DNA from: CAZWSE01 sp964636575
GTDB taxonomy: Bacteria; Pseudomonadota; Alphaproteobacteria; Rhodobacterales; Rhodobacteraceae
DNA: 64,000 bases
Reading direction: 5' to 3'
Assembly: GCA_964636575.1 (NCBI GenBank)
Contig: CAZWSE010000003.1
Span: 1 to 64,000, forward strand
Of this stretch, positions 44,960 to 53,356 are shown one piece after another (position 1 is the stretch's first letter; the number at the start of each line of letters is the position of its first letter). The notes beneath the pieces are model-generated. The model had not been told where the DNA came from, did no database searches, and saw only the letters and a program-made list of their open reading frames with translations. A program made the translations under genes and the position numbers.

Positions 44960-45118
44960 TTAGCTGCTAATCTGCTGCGTACATGTGCTGGTCGCTGAAT
45001 CCCATACTGTGCCTTCCGCACAGGACATCGCTTGGTGTTGCTTTCCACTGCACATGGCCATGGACATTGCCGGTAGCGCTGTCAAAGCGACAGCCGCCAG
45101 AAGGGTCTTGATGTTCAT
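44960..45118 (-). CDS. Small secreted Cys-containing peptide (52 aa)
   Basis: Gene of 53 codons. The product MNIKTLLAAVALTALPAMSM-A is a signal peptide, then a mature part of about 30 residues containing CSGKQHQAMSCAEGTVWD and STCTQQ, with three Cys. CAEGTVWDSATSTC matches the C-x(n)-VWD-x(5)-C motif of the TPR protein 110 bases downstream. The spacing is reminiscent of chitin-binding peritrophin-like modules, but this is only a loose likeness. An AGGAG site lies 9 bases before the ATG, and a terminator follows. I am confident it is a real gene, not of its job. Confidence 0.8.
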   Translation of the reverse strand: MNIKTLLAAVALTALPAMSMAMCSGKQHQAMSCAEGTVWDSATSTCTQQISS

Positions 45119-45201
45119 CTTAGGCTCTCCTGTTTTTACGTGTCGCTATGGTAGGACAGCTTTCCCTAAGGTCAAAACAGTTTTTTTCCACCCAAGCGGT
45201 C

Positions 45202-46506
45202 TTATGCCCCGAAAACGCGTTTGAAAATCGTGTCTACATGCTTGGTGTGGTAGCTCATGTCGAATTTTTCTTCGATCCCGTCGACACCCAAGGCCGCAAC
45301 AACTTCCTTGTCGGCAAGAAGCTCTTCCTTGAAATCTGTGCGCTCTTCCCAGACTTTAAGGGCATTGCGCTGCACCATGGCATAACTGTCTTCGCGGCTG
45401 ACGCCTGCTTGGGTCAACGCAAGCAGAACGCGTTGTGACATGACCAGACCTGGAAACTTGTTCATGTTGTCGAGCATGTTGTCTGGAAAGATCAGCATGT
45501 TGTCGATCACGCCAGTTAACCGGTGCAGGGCGAAATCAAGAGTAATCGTCGCATCTGGCCCAATGGCGCGTTCGACGGAAGAGTGTGAAATATCGCGTTC
45601 ATGCCAGAGCGTCACGTTTTCCATCGCGGGAATGACGGCCATACGAACGGTGCGTGCAAGACCGGTCAGGTTTTCGGTCAAGACGGGGTTCTTTTTGTGG
45701 GGCATGGCCGAGGAGCCTTTTTGACCCACCGAGAAAAACTCAGCCCCTTCAAGAACTTCTGTGCGCTGCATGTGCCGGACTTCGGTCGCGACGTTCTCAA
45801 TAGAGCTGGCCACAACACCAAGGGTCGCAAAGAACGCAGCATGACGGTCACGCGGGATGACTTGGGTGCTGATCGGTTCAGGGGTCAGGCCGAGCTTTTC
45901 GCAGACGTGGTCTTCGATGCTTGGGTCAATATTGGCGAAAGTACCGACAGCACCTGAAATCGCGCCGGTCGCGATTTCGTCGCGGGCGGTGCGCAGGCGG
46001 GCCAAGTTGCGGTCCATTTCGGCGTAGAACCGTGCGAAGGTCAGGCCCATTGTGGTGGGTTCCGCATGGATCCCGTGGCTGCGGCCAACGCGCAGAGTGT
46101 CCTTGTGTTCCACCGCGCGGCGTTTCAGTGCAGCCAGCAGAAGATCCATGTCGGCGATCAGAATGTCCGCGGCACGGGTCAATTGCACATTGAAACAGGT
46201 GTCCAGAACGTCGGAAGAGGTCATGCCTTGGTGCACAAAACGGGCTTCATCGGATCCGACGTGCTCTGCCAGATGGGTCAAAAAGGCGATGACATCGTGT
46301 TTGGTGACGGCTTCGATTTCATCAATCCGTGCAACGTCGAACTCAACATCCTTGGCTTTCCAAACAGCCTCCGCGTTTTCGCGCGGAATAACACCCAGAT
46401 CTGCCATCGCGTCACAGGCATGTGCTTCGATCTCGAACCAGATGCGGAACTTGGTTTCGGGGGACCAAATGGAAACCATGTCGGGACGGGAATAGCGGGG
46501 GATCAT
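45202..46506 (-). CDS. purB: Adenylosuccinate lyase
   Basis: Fumarase/aspartase-superfamily lyase (434 aa) acting twice in purine synthesis: SAICAR to AICAR and adenylosuccinate to AMP. The signature loop SSAMPHKKNPVLTENLTG (about residue 260) and VGRSHGIHAEPTTMGL (His near 140) are intact, as is FVHQGMTSSDVLDT. Monocistronic; the 52-aa peptide gene follows it at an 83-base distance. Confidence 0.97.
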   Translation of the reverse strand: MIPRYSRPDMVSIWSPETKFRIWFEIEAHACDAMADLGVIPRENAEAVWKAKDVEFDVARIDEIEAVTKHDVIAFLTHLAEHVGSDEARFVHQGMTSSDVLDTCFNVQLTRAADILIADMDLLLAALKRRAVEHKDTLRVGRSHGIHAEPTTMGLTFARFYAEMDRNLARLRTARDEIATGAISGAVGTFANIDPSIEDHVCEKLGLTPEPISTQVIPRDRHAAFFATLGVVASSIENVATEVRHMQRTEVLEGAEFFSVGQKGSSAMPHKKNPVLTENLTGLARTVRMAVIPAMENVTLWHERDISHSSVERAIGPDATITLDFALHRLTGVIDNMLIFPDNMLDNMNKFPGLVMSQRVLLALTQAGVSREDSYAMVQRNALKVWEERTDFKEELLADKEVVAALGVDGIEEKFDMSYHTKHVDTIFKRVFGA

Positions 46507-46592
46507 GTGTGGGCAACCTTTTTGTGAGTTGTGCAGATGTTTGTGTGCGTCTTAGACTGCGCGGCGAAGGGTCACAAGCGAGGGGCGCAGAA

Positions 46593-46922
46593 ATGAGACA
46601 TCTTGCTATTGTTGCTGTGTTGCTTGGATCAGCGGTGCAGGCGGAAGAGTGGACACCTATGACGGGGGACGACATTCGCGCCGCGTTGACCGATCAAAAA
46701 TTGCAGTACGAAGGCGCATGGCAAGAGTTCAAAGCCTCCGGCAGGACCTTGTATCATGCGGGCGAGCCAAGCTGGGGGTATTGGAGGGTGCAAGTGGATC
46801 AATATTGCAGCCAGTGGCCGCCCGGCGGGTTATGGGATTGCTACACTATGGAACGCAGCGGCGAGGTATTGCGCTTTGTATCCGAGTTTGGCGACATCAC
46901 TGCGGCCCAAGTGGTCAAATGA
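46593..46922 (+). CDS. Secreted hypothetical protein with paired Cys
   Basis: 109-aa exported protein beginning with signal peptide MRHLAIVAVLLGSAVQA. The mature part has TLYHAGEPSWGYWRV, DQYCSQWPPGGLWDCY (two Cys likely disulfide-linked) and ends in AQVVK. This is a conserved type of hypothetical in Rhodobacteraceae; I know no function. ATG at 46593 is the start; the longer frame from 46422 runs antisense to purB. Its stop overlaps the next gene's ATG (ATGA). Confidence 0.75.
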   Translation: MRHLAIVAVLLGSAVQAEEWTPMTGDDIRAALTDQKLQYEGAWQEFKASGRTLYHAGEPSWGYWRVQVDQYCSQWPPGGLWDCYTMERSGEVLRFVSEFGDITAAQVVK

Positions 46923-47347
46923 GCCGGCCAGCCAGCCTGTCTGACTTTGCAGGACATTGGCAGTTTGAGCGGGTCATTGAAGATGCGCATGCGGGGCAAA
47001 CGGCGACGGCCTCGGGGCAGGCGGTTTGGACAGAGGATGGCATTGATCAACTGCGCTATGACGAGACAGGGGTTCTGCTGTTGCCAGATGCCGCCCCCAT
47101 GCAAATGCAACGAAGCTACATTTGGCAAGCCGATGAGACGGGCATAGACATTTGTTTTGACACAGGGCTTCCGTTTCACCGGATCAGCTTTTTTCAAGCG
47201 ACCCAATCCGATGTCCACTTGTGCGCGATGGACATTTACAAAGTCAGATACTTTTTCACCCATTGGCCAGAGTGGAGTTCCATCTGGGCTGTGTCTGGAC
47301 CGAAGAAAAACTACGTGATGCGCACTTTGTATTCTGTAGCGTCTTAA
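46919..47347 (+). CDS. DUF6314-type hypothetical protein
   Basis: 142-aa soluble protein with FAGHWQFERVIEDAHAGQTATASGQAVWTED at the N-terminus and a C-terminal VHLCAMDIYKVRYFF and WAVSGPKKNYVMRTLYS. The pattern resembles the small lipocalin-like DUF6314 group of Rhodobacterales, a tentative match. Translationally coupled to the secreted protein before it. Function unknown. Confidence 0.7.
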   Translation: MSRPASLSDFAGHWQFERVIEDAHAGQTATASGQAVWTEDGIDQLRYDETGVLLLPDAAPMQMQRSYIWQADETGIDICFDTGLPFHRISFFQATQSDVHLCAMDIYKVRYFFTHWPEWSSIWAVSGPKKNYVMRTLYSVAS

Positions 47348-47417
47348 ATCTGCTTGCAGCGGTTGCTGCACTGCGGCAAGTATCGGCGACACTTATGAAT
47401 TCAAAGGAGAGAGCCTT

Positions 47418-48026
47418 ATGGCCCTTGCACGAGAGAACGTTGTTCTAACAGAGATTTTTGGCGCATCCGAAGGTGCAATGTTGCGGATCAAACAAGTGGT
47501 TTTGGTCATTTTGGGCGTGGCCGCTTTGGCAATAGCGGCCAAGATCAAGCTGCCCATGTGGCCTGTACCTGCGACCCTACAGACCTTCGTCGTTCTGAGC
47601 ATTGGCGCGTCTTATGGGTTGCGCTTGGGCTTGATCACGATGTTGGGGTATTTGGCCTTGGGCGTGATCGGCTTTGATGTCTTTACAGGCTCAAGCGAAA
47701 CCTCTTTCGGGTTGAGCTATATGATGGGTGCGACCGGTGGATATCTGGTCGGATTTGTTGTCGCTGCAGCGGTCATGGGGGTGCTTGCGCGCAAAGGATG
47801 GGACCGGACCGCGCCTAAAATGGCGCTCTCTATGCTGATCGGGAACATCATCATTTATGCATTTGGTCTGCCGTGGATGGCCTATTTGTTTCTTGAGGCA
47901 AAAGGCATGGCCTGGGTCATGCAGTGGGGGCTTACGAATTTTATCGTCTTTGATGCAGTGAAGCTTGCCCTTGCTGCGATGCTGTTCCCTGCGCTTTGGG
48001 CTTTTGTCGGCAAGGCCCGGGATTGA
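47418..48026 (+). CDS. bioY: Biotin transporter substrate-binding subunit BioY
   Basis: S-component (202 aa) for biotin uptake, working alone or with an ECF energy-coupling module. Seen: KLPMWPVPATLQTFVVL near residue 50, GSSETSFGLSYMMGATGGYLVGFVVAA and a six-helix layout. The ATG at 47418 has GGAGAG upstream. Ends before a strong terminator. The ECF module (bioMN) is not in the window. Confidence 0.92.
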   Translation: MALARENVVLTEIFGASEGAMLRIKQVVLVILGVAALAIAAKIKLPMWPVPATLQTFVVLSIGASYGLRLGLITMLGYLALGVIGFDVFTGSSETSFGLSYMMGATGGYLVGFVVAAAVMGVLARKGWDRTAPKMALSMLIGNIIIYAFGLPWMAYLFLEAKGMAWVMQWGLTNFIVFDAVKLALAAMLFPALWAFVGKARD

Positions 48027-48052
48027 TAGGTTTCGAACACTGACCGGAATGA

Positions 48053-48085
48053 GAGGCGTCTCCCTGTCGGGAGGCGCCTCATTTT
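48053..48085 (+). terminator. Terminator of bioY
   Basis: 12-base stem GAGGCGTCTCCC / GGGAGGCGCCTC with tetraloop TGTC, followed by ATTTTACTT. Confidence 0.8.
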
Positions 48086-48156
48086 ACTTGTGAGGAGAGG
48101 GATGCGATGCGAGCCATTGGGATCGACGGCCCCGTTCTGCTTGCCGTGATGTCTGA

Positions 48157-48189
48157 GCCTCCGGCGGGAGTATTTTCCAAAGGGTAAAG
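48157..48189. repeat. Short intergenic repeat, copy 4 of 4
   Basis: GCCTCCGGCGGGAGTATTTT then CCAAAGGGTAAAG, ending one base before the stop of the hydrolase-OsmC gene. It is the reverse complement form of the copies at 10778 and 15706. Confidence 0.5.
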
Positions 48190-49404
48190 CTATTCGATCA
48201 GTTCTGTTGTCACTGTCGAGCTTCGTTCAAGCGTGCGGTGCACCGGGCATTTGTCGGCGATTTCCAGCAGTTTTTTGCGCTGCTCAGTGCTAAGCGCGCC
48301 GTGCAGATGGATTTTGCGTCGGAACCCGTCGATTTTGGTGTTGCTGCCAGGTTCGGCGTCTTGCGCGTGGACCTTATCGTGGCAGACATCGACCTGTACG
48401 TGATCCAATGGCCAACCTTTGCGTCGTGCATACATCCGAATGGTCATTGATGTGCACGCCCCAAGCCCCGATGAGAGGAAGCCATAAGGTGACATGCCGC
48501 GATTTGTGCCACCGTAGGCCAGTGGTTCATCGGCCAGTACGTGATGGTGCGGACCGGATTGAATGTCCTGCAAGAAGCCGTTTTGATCAGCTTCTGAGAT
48601 GCGCACAACGCCTTCGGGTGCGCCGATGGGCGGGGCGGGGGCACGCAAATCAATATAGCGGGTAACCCATGCGGCGATGACATCTGCTGCATATTCAGCG
48701 TCGGCCATCTGCGAAATGAGATGATCTGCATTGTCGAGGGTCACAAAGGACTTGGGATGCTTTGCGGCCATGAATATCTGACTTGCATTGTCCACACTTA
48801 CGATCTGATCCAGCGGGGCATGCATGACCAAAAGCGCCGCACCGAGACGGCTGATCGCAGGTGTGAGTTCCTCTTTTGAGATGTCTTCAATGAACCCTTT
48901 GCCAATGGAGAAGGGGCGTCCGCCCAAGCTGACTTCGGCGACCCCTTTTGAGATGATCTCGGGCAGAGCATCCGCAAAATTGTGGGTGACATGTGCTGGA
49001 TCGAATGGTGCCCCAAGGGTCACAACTGCTTTGATTTGAGGGATTTCCGCGGCGGCTTTCAACACGGCTGCGCCCCCTAGGGAATGACCGATCAGCAAAG
49101 ACGGTGCCATGCCGCGTTCATTTAGGTACGTGCAAGCCGCGATCAGATCGTCAACATTGGAGGTGAATGTCGTATTTTCAAACTCACCTTCCGAATGGCC
49201 CAGTCCCGTAAAGTCAAACCGCAAGACTGCGATGCCCATGTTCGAAAGTCGTCCTGCGATCCGTTTTGCAGCGGGGATGTCTTTGGAGCATGTGAAGCAA
49301 TGGGCAAACAAGGCGGTCGCCAGATGCGGCCCGTCGGGCATATCCAGCCGCGCCGCGAGTTTTGCGCCGGAGTGAGAAAGAAATGTGATGCGTTCGGTCG
49401 GCAT
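48190..49404 (-). CDS. Alpha/beta-hydrolase fused to OsmC/Ohr domain
   Basis: 404-aa two-domain protein. Residues about 1-250 are an alpha/beta hydrolase with FTGLGHSEGEFEN and GHSLGGAAVL (nucleophile Ser near residue 104). Residues about 260-404 are an OsmC-like peroxidase domain with LACTSMTIRMYARRKG, the Cys of LGACTS near residue 323, and the second conserved Cys in ADKCPVHRTLE. Such bifunctional proteins are known in proteobacteria; a peroxide or ester detoxifying role is probable. Start ATG at 49404. Monocistronic. Confidence 0.9.
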   Translation of the reverse strand: MPTERITFLSHSGAKLAARLDMPDGPHLATALFAHCFTCSKDIPAAKRIAGRLSNMGIAVLRFDFTGLGHSEGEFENTTFTSNVDDLIAACTYLNERGMAPSLLIGHSLGGAAVLKAAAEIPQIKAVVTLGAPFDPAHVTHNFADALPEIISKGVAEVSLGGRPFSIGKGFIEDISKEELTPAISRLGAALLVMHAPLDQIVSVDNASQIFMAAKHPKSFVTLDNADHLISQMADAEYAADVIAAWVTRYIDLRAPAPPIGAPEGVVRISEADQNGFLQDIQSGPHHHVLADEPLAYGGTNRGMSPYGFLSSGLGACTSMTIRMYARRKGWPLDHVQVDVCHDKVHAQDAEPGSNTKIDGFRRKIHLHGALSTEQRKKLLEIADKCPVHRTLERSSTVTTELIE

Positions 49405-49510
49405 GGGGGCTTCCTTTTTGCAAAGCTTGCCCCCAATTAAGGGGCGAACGCCGCGTGGAGCAACCATGTGACAGGGGTGTCACGGCAAGGTGACGGATGT
49501 GTCAGTGCCG

Positions 49511-50851
49511 TTACCGCCCCATGAGGGCATCATCGAAGGGATATTTGGTCAGGTTTTCGAACCCGTCTTCTGTGATCAAAACCTGATCTTCGAGCTTGAT
49601 TGAAAAATCTCCGCCCTCCGGACTGACCAGCGCCTCAACGCAAAGCACCATGCCGGGTTCCAAAGCATAGTCGAAAGCCCCTTCTACAGCATGGTCAGGA
49701 TAGGCCACCAAAGGCCATTCATCGCACAGTCCAACCCCGTGCATCAGGCAGCCGTATTTCAGTTTTTGAAACTGGGGATCCAGAACATGCGTGTTGGCGC
49801 TGAGGTCCGGGATCATCACCCCCGGTTTCAGCATTTCCATGTTCTGCATGATATGTTCGACCCCGTGTTGCATGGCGTAGACCATATCGGGGCGTGGTTT
49901 TTGATCGCCGATCCACCATGTGCGGCTGATATCAACGCAGATCCCGTAGCTGCCCACCAGATCGGTATCAAAGGCCACGATTTCATTGTTTTGAACGATC
50001 CTTGGGCCACATTCCTGAAACCAGGGGTTCGTGCGTGGGCCGGACGACAAAAGCCGCGTTTCGATCCATTCGCCGCCGCGTCTGATGTTCTCAGCGTGAA
50101 GAACGGCCCAGATGTCGTCCTCGGACATATTGCCGTTCGGAACATCGCGACGGGCCACCCTTTCCATTTCCGCGCAGGCGGTTTCACAAGCGTGAGACGC
50201 GCAGCGCATGGCTTTGATCTCATCCGGTCCTTTGACGGAACGGGCCTTTTCAGTGACCTCTTCGCCTTCCATGACCTGCAGCCCTTGGGCCTCTAAGGCG
50301 CGCAGGCCATGCAGCATGACCTTGTCGACTGCGATTTTTTTGTGGTTGGGCGCGTGTTCAGCCAAAAGTTGGCGGACTTCGTTTGCGAATACATCGGCCG
50401 CGACATCGACCTTATCGCCACGGTCGAAGTAGAACAGGTCAGCCCCTGAACGCGCTTCGCGTACCAGTGGATTAAACTGGGTCAGGAAGGGCGCGTTCTT
50501 GTAATCCCAGATCACCATGTATCCGTCTGCGCACAAAAGTACGGCGCGAAACGGGTTGTGGGTGTTCCAAAGCTGCATATTGGTGCTGTCGGTCGCGTAG
50601 CGAATGTTCAACGGATCAAACATCAGCAAGCCAGCATAGCCACGATCAACGATATGTTGCGTCAAACGTTTGTGGCGGTAGCGGCGCATTTCTTGGATAT
50701 CGGGAAGCTCTAGCCCAGCAGCGGCCCATTCTTGAAAGGCCAGTTGTGTGGGGCCAATTTCGACGCGATCTGCATCATTGGGGGTATTGTCCCCAAGAAG
50801 AGCGCCTTTGTTTGGATCAATCTTTCGCGTGTCTCTGAAATGCGAATTCAT
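49511..50851 (-). CDS. dddP: Dimethylsulfoniopropionate lyase DddP
   Basis: M24-peptidase-fold enzyme (446 aa) that cleaves DMSP to dimethyl sulfide and acrylate. The sequence matches the roseobacter DddP pattern from the start (TRKIDPNKGALLGDNTPNDADRVEIGPTQLAF). All six metal ligands fall at the family positions: Asp295 and Asp297 (FDTDLVG), Asp307 (CVDISR), His371 (MHGVGL), Glu406 (CVEALV) and Glu421 (KLEDQ). The M24 scaffold otherwise resembles Xaa-Pro peptidases, but these segments are typical of DddP. ATG at 50851. It stands alone: no acrylate-use gene (acuI, acuK) or DMSP transporter is adjacent. Confidence 0.95.
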   Translation of the reverse strand: MNSHFRDTRKIDPNKGALLGDNTPNDADRVEIGPTQLAFQEWAAAGLELPDIQEMRRYRHKRLTQHIVDRGYAGLLMFDPLNIRYATDSTNMQLWNTHNPFRAVLLCADGYMVIWDYKNAPFLTQFNPLVREARSGADLFYFDRGDKVDVAADVFANEVRQLLAEHAPNHKKIAVDKVMLHGLRALEAQGLQVMEGEEVTEKARSVKGPDEIKAMRCASHACETACAEMERVARRDVPNGNMSEDDIWAVLHAENIRRGGEWIETRLLSSGPRTNPWFQECGPRIVQNNEIVAFDTDLVGSYGICVDISRTWWIGDQKPRPDMVYAMQHGVEHIMQNMEMLKPGVMIPDLSANTHVLDPQFQKLKYGCLMHGVGLCDEWPLVAYPDHAVEGAFDYALEPGMVLCVEALVSPEGGDFSIKLEDQVLITEDGFENLTKYPFDDALMGR

Positions 50852-51192
50852 GTGAACGAACCTTTCTGTTGCCCACCAAAATGCGCAATGAAAAGGTGTT
50901 GGTCCTGTCAAAATGCGACGAGAAAATGTGTCGTTTTCGGAAGAATACCCTGCGGATATGGTGATCTTACCCGTGGATGTTTGCGGGAATGACAGCTGTT
51001 CTGACGACGCTTAACCCCACGCATAACGCAGTTTTCCCCGCCGCGTAGGAGCAGGCTACACGGCGGGGCGCTTCTTTCGAAGCTAACACCTGATGCCTAA
51101 CTCGACTGCAAAGCAGCGGGGCGCAGGTGTATTGGGTAGGCGCAATTTCCCACTGAGGCCAGACGGAGATGGCTTCAGTGGATTAAAGGTCG
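50852..51192. other. 341-base gene-free stretch with several stem-loops
   Basis: No convincing ORF. The first part (50852-51030) should hold the dddP promoter on the minus strand. From about 51036 three stem-loops follow in succession: CCCCGCCG...CGGCGGGG (51036-51068), ACACCTG...CAGGTGT with an inner CTGC/GCAG (51086-51130), and CCACTGAGGCCA/TGGCTTCAGTGG (51150-51181). A small hairpin GCTTC/GAAGC lies between the first two. None has a clear T-run. It may be a structured RNA or a set of transcript ends. Confidence 0.45.
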
Positions 51193-51645
51193 CTATCCTA
51201 TTGGTAAGGCGTCAAGGACTTGTGCAAAGGCACCGTTCCCGTTCAACACCACCCCAAGACCTGAAAGCGACAACATCTGCGTATTGAGACGGAAGTCTTC
51301 GCCTTTAAGGAGGTTGATGACCGAAAGGGACGCAGCCACGGGAAGACAAATCGTTGCGGCGCCGCCGGTGAGAACCCAAGCGCCGAGACGTTCGATATCA
51401 CCTGTGCGTTGCATGTTATCGCGCAGATCTTTTTCCTGAGCTTCCATAGTCGATTCAAAAATGCCGTCACGGTTCAGAAATGTCTGAGGCTCTGGCGCCG
51501 ACCGGATCGTTTCATGGATATAGTCTTCGTCAATCGCGCGAAACCGTCTGGATCCGCTGAATGTGCCGACTTGGACCGCTCGGTCCGCGACGGCAGAGTT
51601 TTTTGCGCGAAGTTGTGCTTCGTGCAAGGCCTGTGATGTGGGCAT
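51193..51645 (-). CDS. Hypothetical protein with a C-terminal hydrophobic region
   Basis: 150-aa protein starting MPTSQALHEAQLRAKNSAVADRA with an AAGGAAGGG ribosome site. The first 100 residues are polar (with TIRSAPEPQTFLNRDGIFESTMEAQEKDLRDN). Residues 110-150 are hydrophobic (LGAWVLTGGAATICLPVAASLSVINLL), possibly one or two membrane segments. No family is recognised. A stem-loop sits just after its stop. Confidence 0.55.
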   Translation of the reverse strand: MPTSQALHEAQLRAKNSAVADRAVQVGTFSGSRRFRAIDEDYIHETIRSAPEPQTFLNRDGIFESTMEAQEKDLRDNMQRTGDIERLGAWVLTGGAATICLPVAASLSVINLLKGEDFRLNTQMLSLSGLGVVLNGNGAFAQVLDALPIG

Positions 51646-51816
51646 TCGTTGACCCTTCCTTTTACTGTCGATGGTTAATGAGTACCGCGCGAAAAAGGAA
51701 ATTCTATGTCTCTGGACCAGAGACAATGGGGCAATCTCGTGATTTCTGCCCTATTGGCCTGACCTTGGAAACGGTTTGCGTCAAGCGAGGCAAGCGCACC
51801 TGCCTCGCTCATTGGT

Positions 51817-52245
51817 TCAAAGTGTCAGTGATACATGCGGAATGTCACCGCTGATCTTTTGCACCGTTTGGCCCGACGCATTGACGGTACAATTGACCTG
51901 TCGCCGAAAGGAACTGAACCCTTCGCTTGCGACAACATCAATCGGGTCGTCAAACACCAGTGTCAAAGCCCAGTAATCAGTGCCTCGGCTTTGGGCCGCT
52001 TTCACCGTCGCGACAAAGGGATGGCCAAGGTAGGCACCGCGAACCCTTTGCCCCACAGCATATGTGGGCCTATTTGGCGCCGCAGCCTTGGCAGACAGGG
52101 TATTCCAATCGGAATAGCCCCACTGGTGGGCCAGGCTTTCCAGTGCTTGCGCATGGTTGATCTTCTTGCCTTGGGCAGCAAGATCAGCACGCAGTCTTTT
52201 TGCCTGCGCTTTCAAAGCGTCACGTGTTGGTAGATTAAGTGTCAT
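51817..52245 (-). CDS. Glyoxalase-superfamily-like small protein
   Basis: 142-aa protein with a conserved N-terminal helical region LPTRDALKAQAKRLRADLAAQGKKINHAQALESLAHQWGYSDWNTLSA (residues 5-52), a pattern annotated in databases as glyoxalase-superfamily, here without the usual metal-site half. The C-terminal 80 residues are beta-rich (GQRVRGAYLGHPFVATVK) like a small DNA- or RNA-binding barrel. Function unknown. Confidence 0.6.
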   Translation of the reverse strand: MTLNLPTRDALKAQAKRLRADLAAQGKKINHAQALESLAHQWGYSDWNTLSAKAAAPNRPTYAVGQRVRGAYLGHPFVATVKAAQSRGTDYWALTLVFDDPIDVVASEGFSSFRRQVNCTVNASGQTVQKISGDIPHVSLTL

Positions 52246-52419
52246 ATCATGATCCTTAGGAGGGTCATGGGCGTTTCAGTGGTGTCCGCGTTGCCAACTG
52301 GCCCGACCCCGAAGGTCAATGATCAGTAGGATATCAAATGCAGGCTTCACCGGTATGCGGACGGCAGGGGCCTGACCCTAAGGTTCCGCATTTAGGCGAG
52401 GTTGATCTTGGTTTCAAGT

Positions 52420-53226
52420 CTAGCCGTCAATCTTTGCTGCCATGATCGCAATCGCTTTTTGATAAACGGTCGCTGCATTCCACTGTTTGATCACTTTGAA
52501 GTTCGTTTGGCCCTCTTGATACCCTTTGCCCGGCTTCCACCCTTTTTGCCGCAAAAAATTTGCTGTTGAGGCCAGCGCATCGGATTGATCATAAAAATTG
52601 ACCCGTCCATCCCCGTTCGCGTCGATGCCGTATTTCAGAGCATTTCCGGGTAGGAATTGTGTGTGACCCAGTTCGCCGTGTTTTGCGCCTTGGGTGTTCG
52701 GCGTAATTGCCCCTTGGTCCACAAGCTTCAGTGCGCCGATGGCATGGGGGATAAAGAAATCAGATCGTCTGCAATCATACGCCAAAGTGGTGATCGCGGA
52801 CACGACCTTACTGTCGCCCATAAAGCCGCCAAATCCTGTTTCCATGCCATGAATGGCAAGGATGACCCCCGCAGGGACGCCGTATTGACGCTCAAGTGAT
52901 TGATAGAAAGATGCACTGCGGGCTTTGCGTTTGCGTCCCTGACTGACGATGGCGTTGGCACCGCGCACTTCCATGAATTTTGTGAGGCTGTATTTGAACG
53001 ACCGCTGGTTTCGATCGGCTTTGATCGTGCGTGTCGCGTATTGCGCACTTGCCAGCGCTTGAAGGCCTTTTTTGCGAACGCCGGCTTTTTTAGCTTCAGA
53101 CGCAAAAGATGCTTTCCACGCATCGAACCCGCTGCCTGTGTTCCCACATTGGGCGGCAAGTGCAGCGCTGGGAAGACCAATGGCAACGACCAGCGAAAGA
53201 GAACGAAGATATCGGGGAAGGGCCAT
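52420..53226 (-). CDS. Lytic murein transglycosylase (MltB/SLT2-type)
   Basis: 268-aa exported peptidoglycan-cleaving enzyme. Signal peptide MALPRYLRSLSLVVAIGLPSAALA; catalytic Glu in AIHGMETGFGGF near residue 130, followed by family motifs GAITPNTQGAKHGELGHTQFLPG and YDQSDALASTANFLRQKGW. It makes 1,6-anhydro-muropeptides during wall turnover. No lipobox is seen, so it is probably periplasmic and soluble. Confidence 0.9.
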   Translation of the reverse strand: MALPRYLRSLSLVVAIGLPSAALAAQCGNTGSGFDAWKASFASEAKKAGVRKKGLQALASAQYATRTIKADRNQRSFKYSLTKFMEVRGANAIVSQGRKRKARSASFYQSLERQYGVPAGVILAIHGMETGFGGFMGDSKVVSAITTLAYDCRRSDFFIPHAIGALKLVDQGAITPNTQGAKHGELGHTQFLPGNALKYGIDANGDGRVNFYDQSDALASTANFLRQKGWKPGKGYQEGQTNFKVIKQWNAATVYQKAIAIMAAKIDG

Positions 53227-53311
53227 CTGTAAACTCCTGAAAGAAACTTACCAAACATTGCCACGGCATCCGAAGCAGACCAAGTCAAAACATCTGGTTG
53301 CGAGGGTTCAC

Positions 53312-53347
53312 AACAAAAAGAAAGCGCAGGCCGAAGCCCGCGCTTTC
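53312..53347 (-). terminator. Terminator of the glnB-glnA unit
   Basis: On the minus strand: stem GAAAGCGCGGGC / GCCTGCGCTTTC, one mismatch, tetraloop, then TTTTTGTTG. It lies 65 bases after the glnA stop, beyond the 11-base repeat array. Confidence 0.8.
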
Positions 53348-53356
53348 GTGATTTTC

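Noticed and set aside
48107..48187. Small frame of 26 codons after bioY
   Set aside because: It runs through the intergenic repeat and has no signal or family; unlikely to be coding.
51093..51287. 64-codon plus frame near 51 kb
   Set aside because: Overlaps stem-loops and the 3' end of the minus-strand gene; composition not protein-like.
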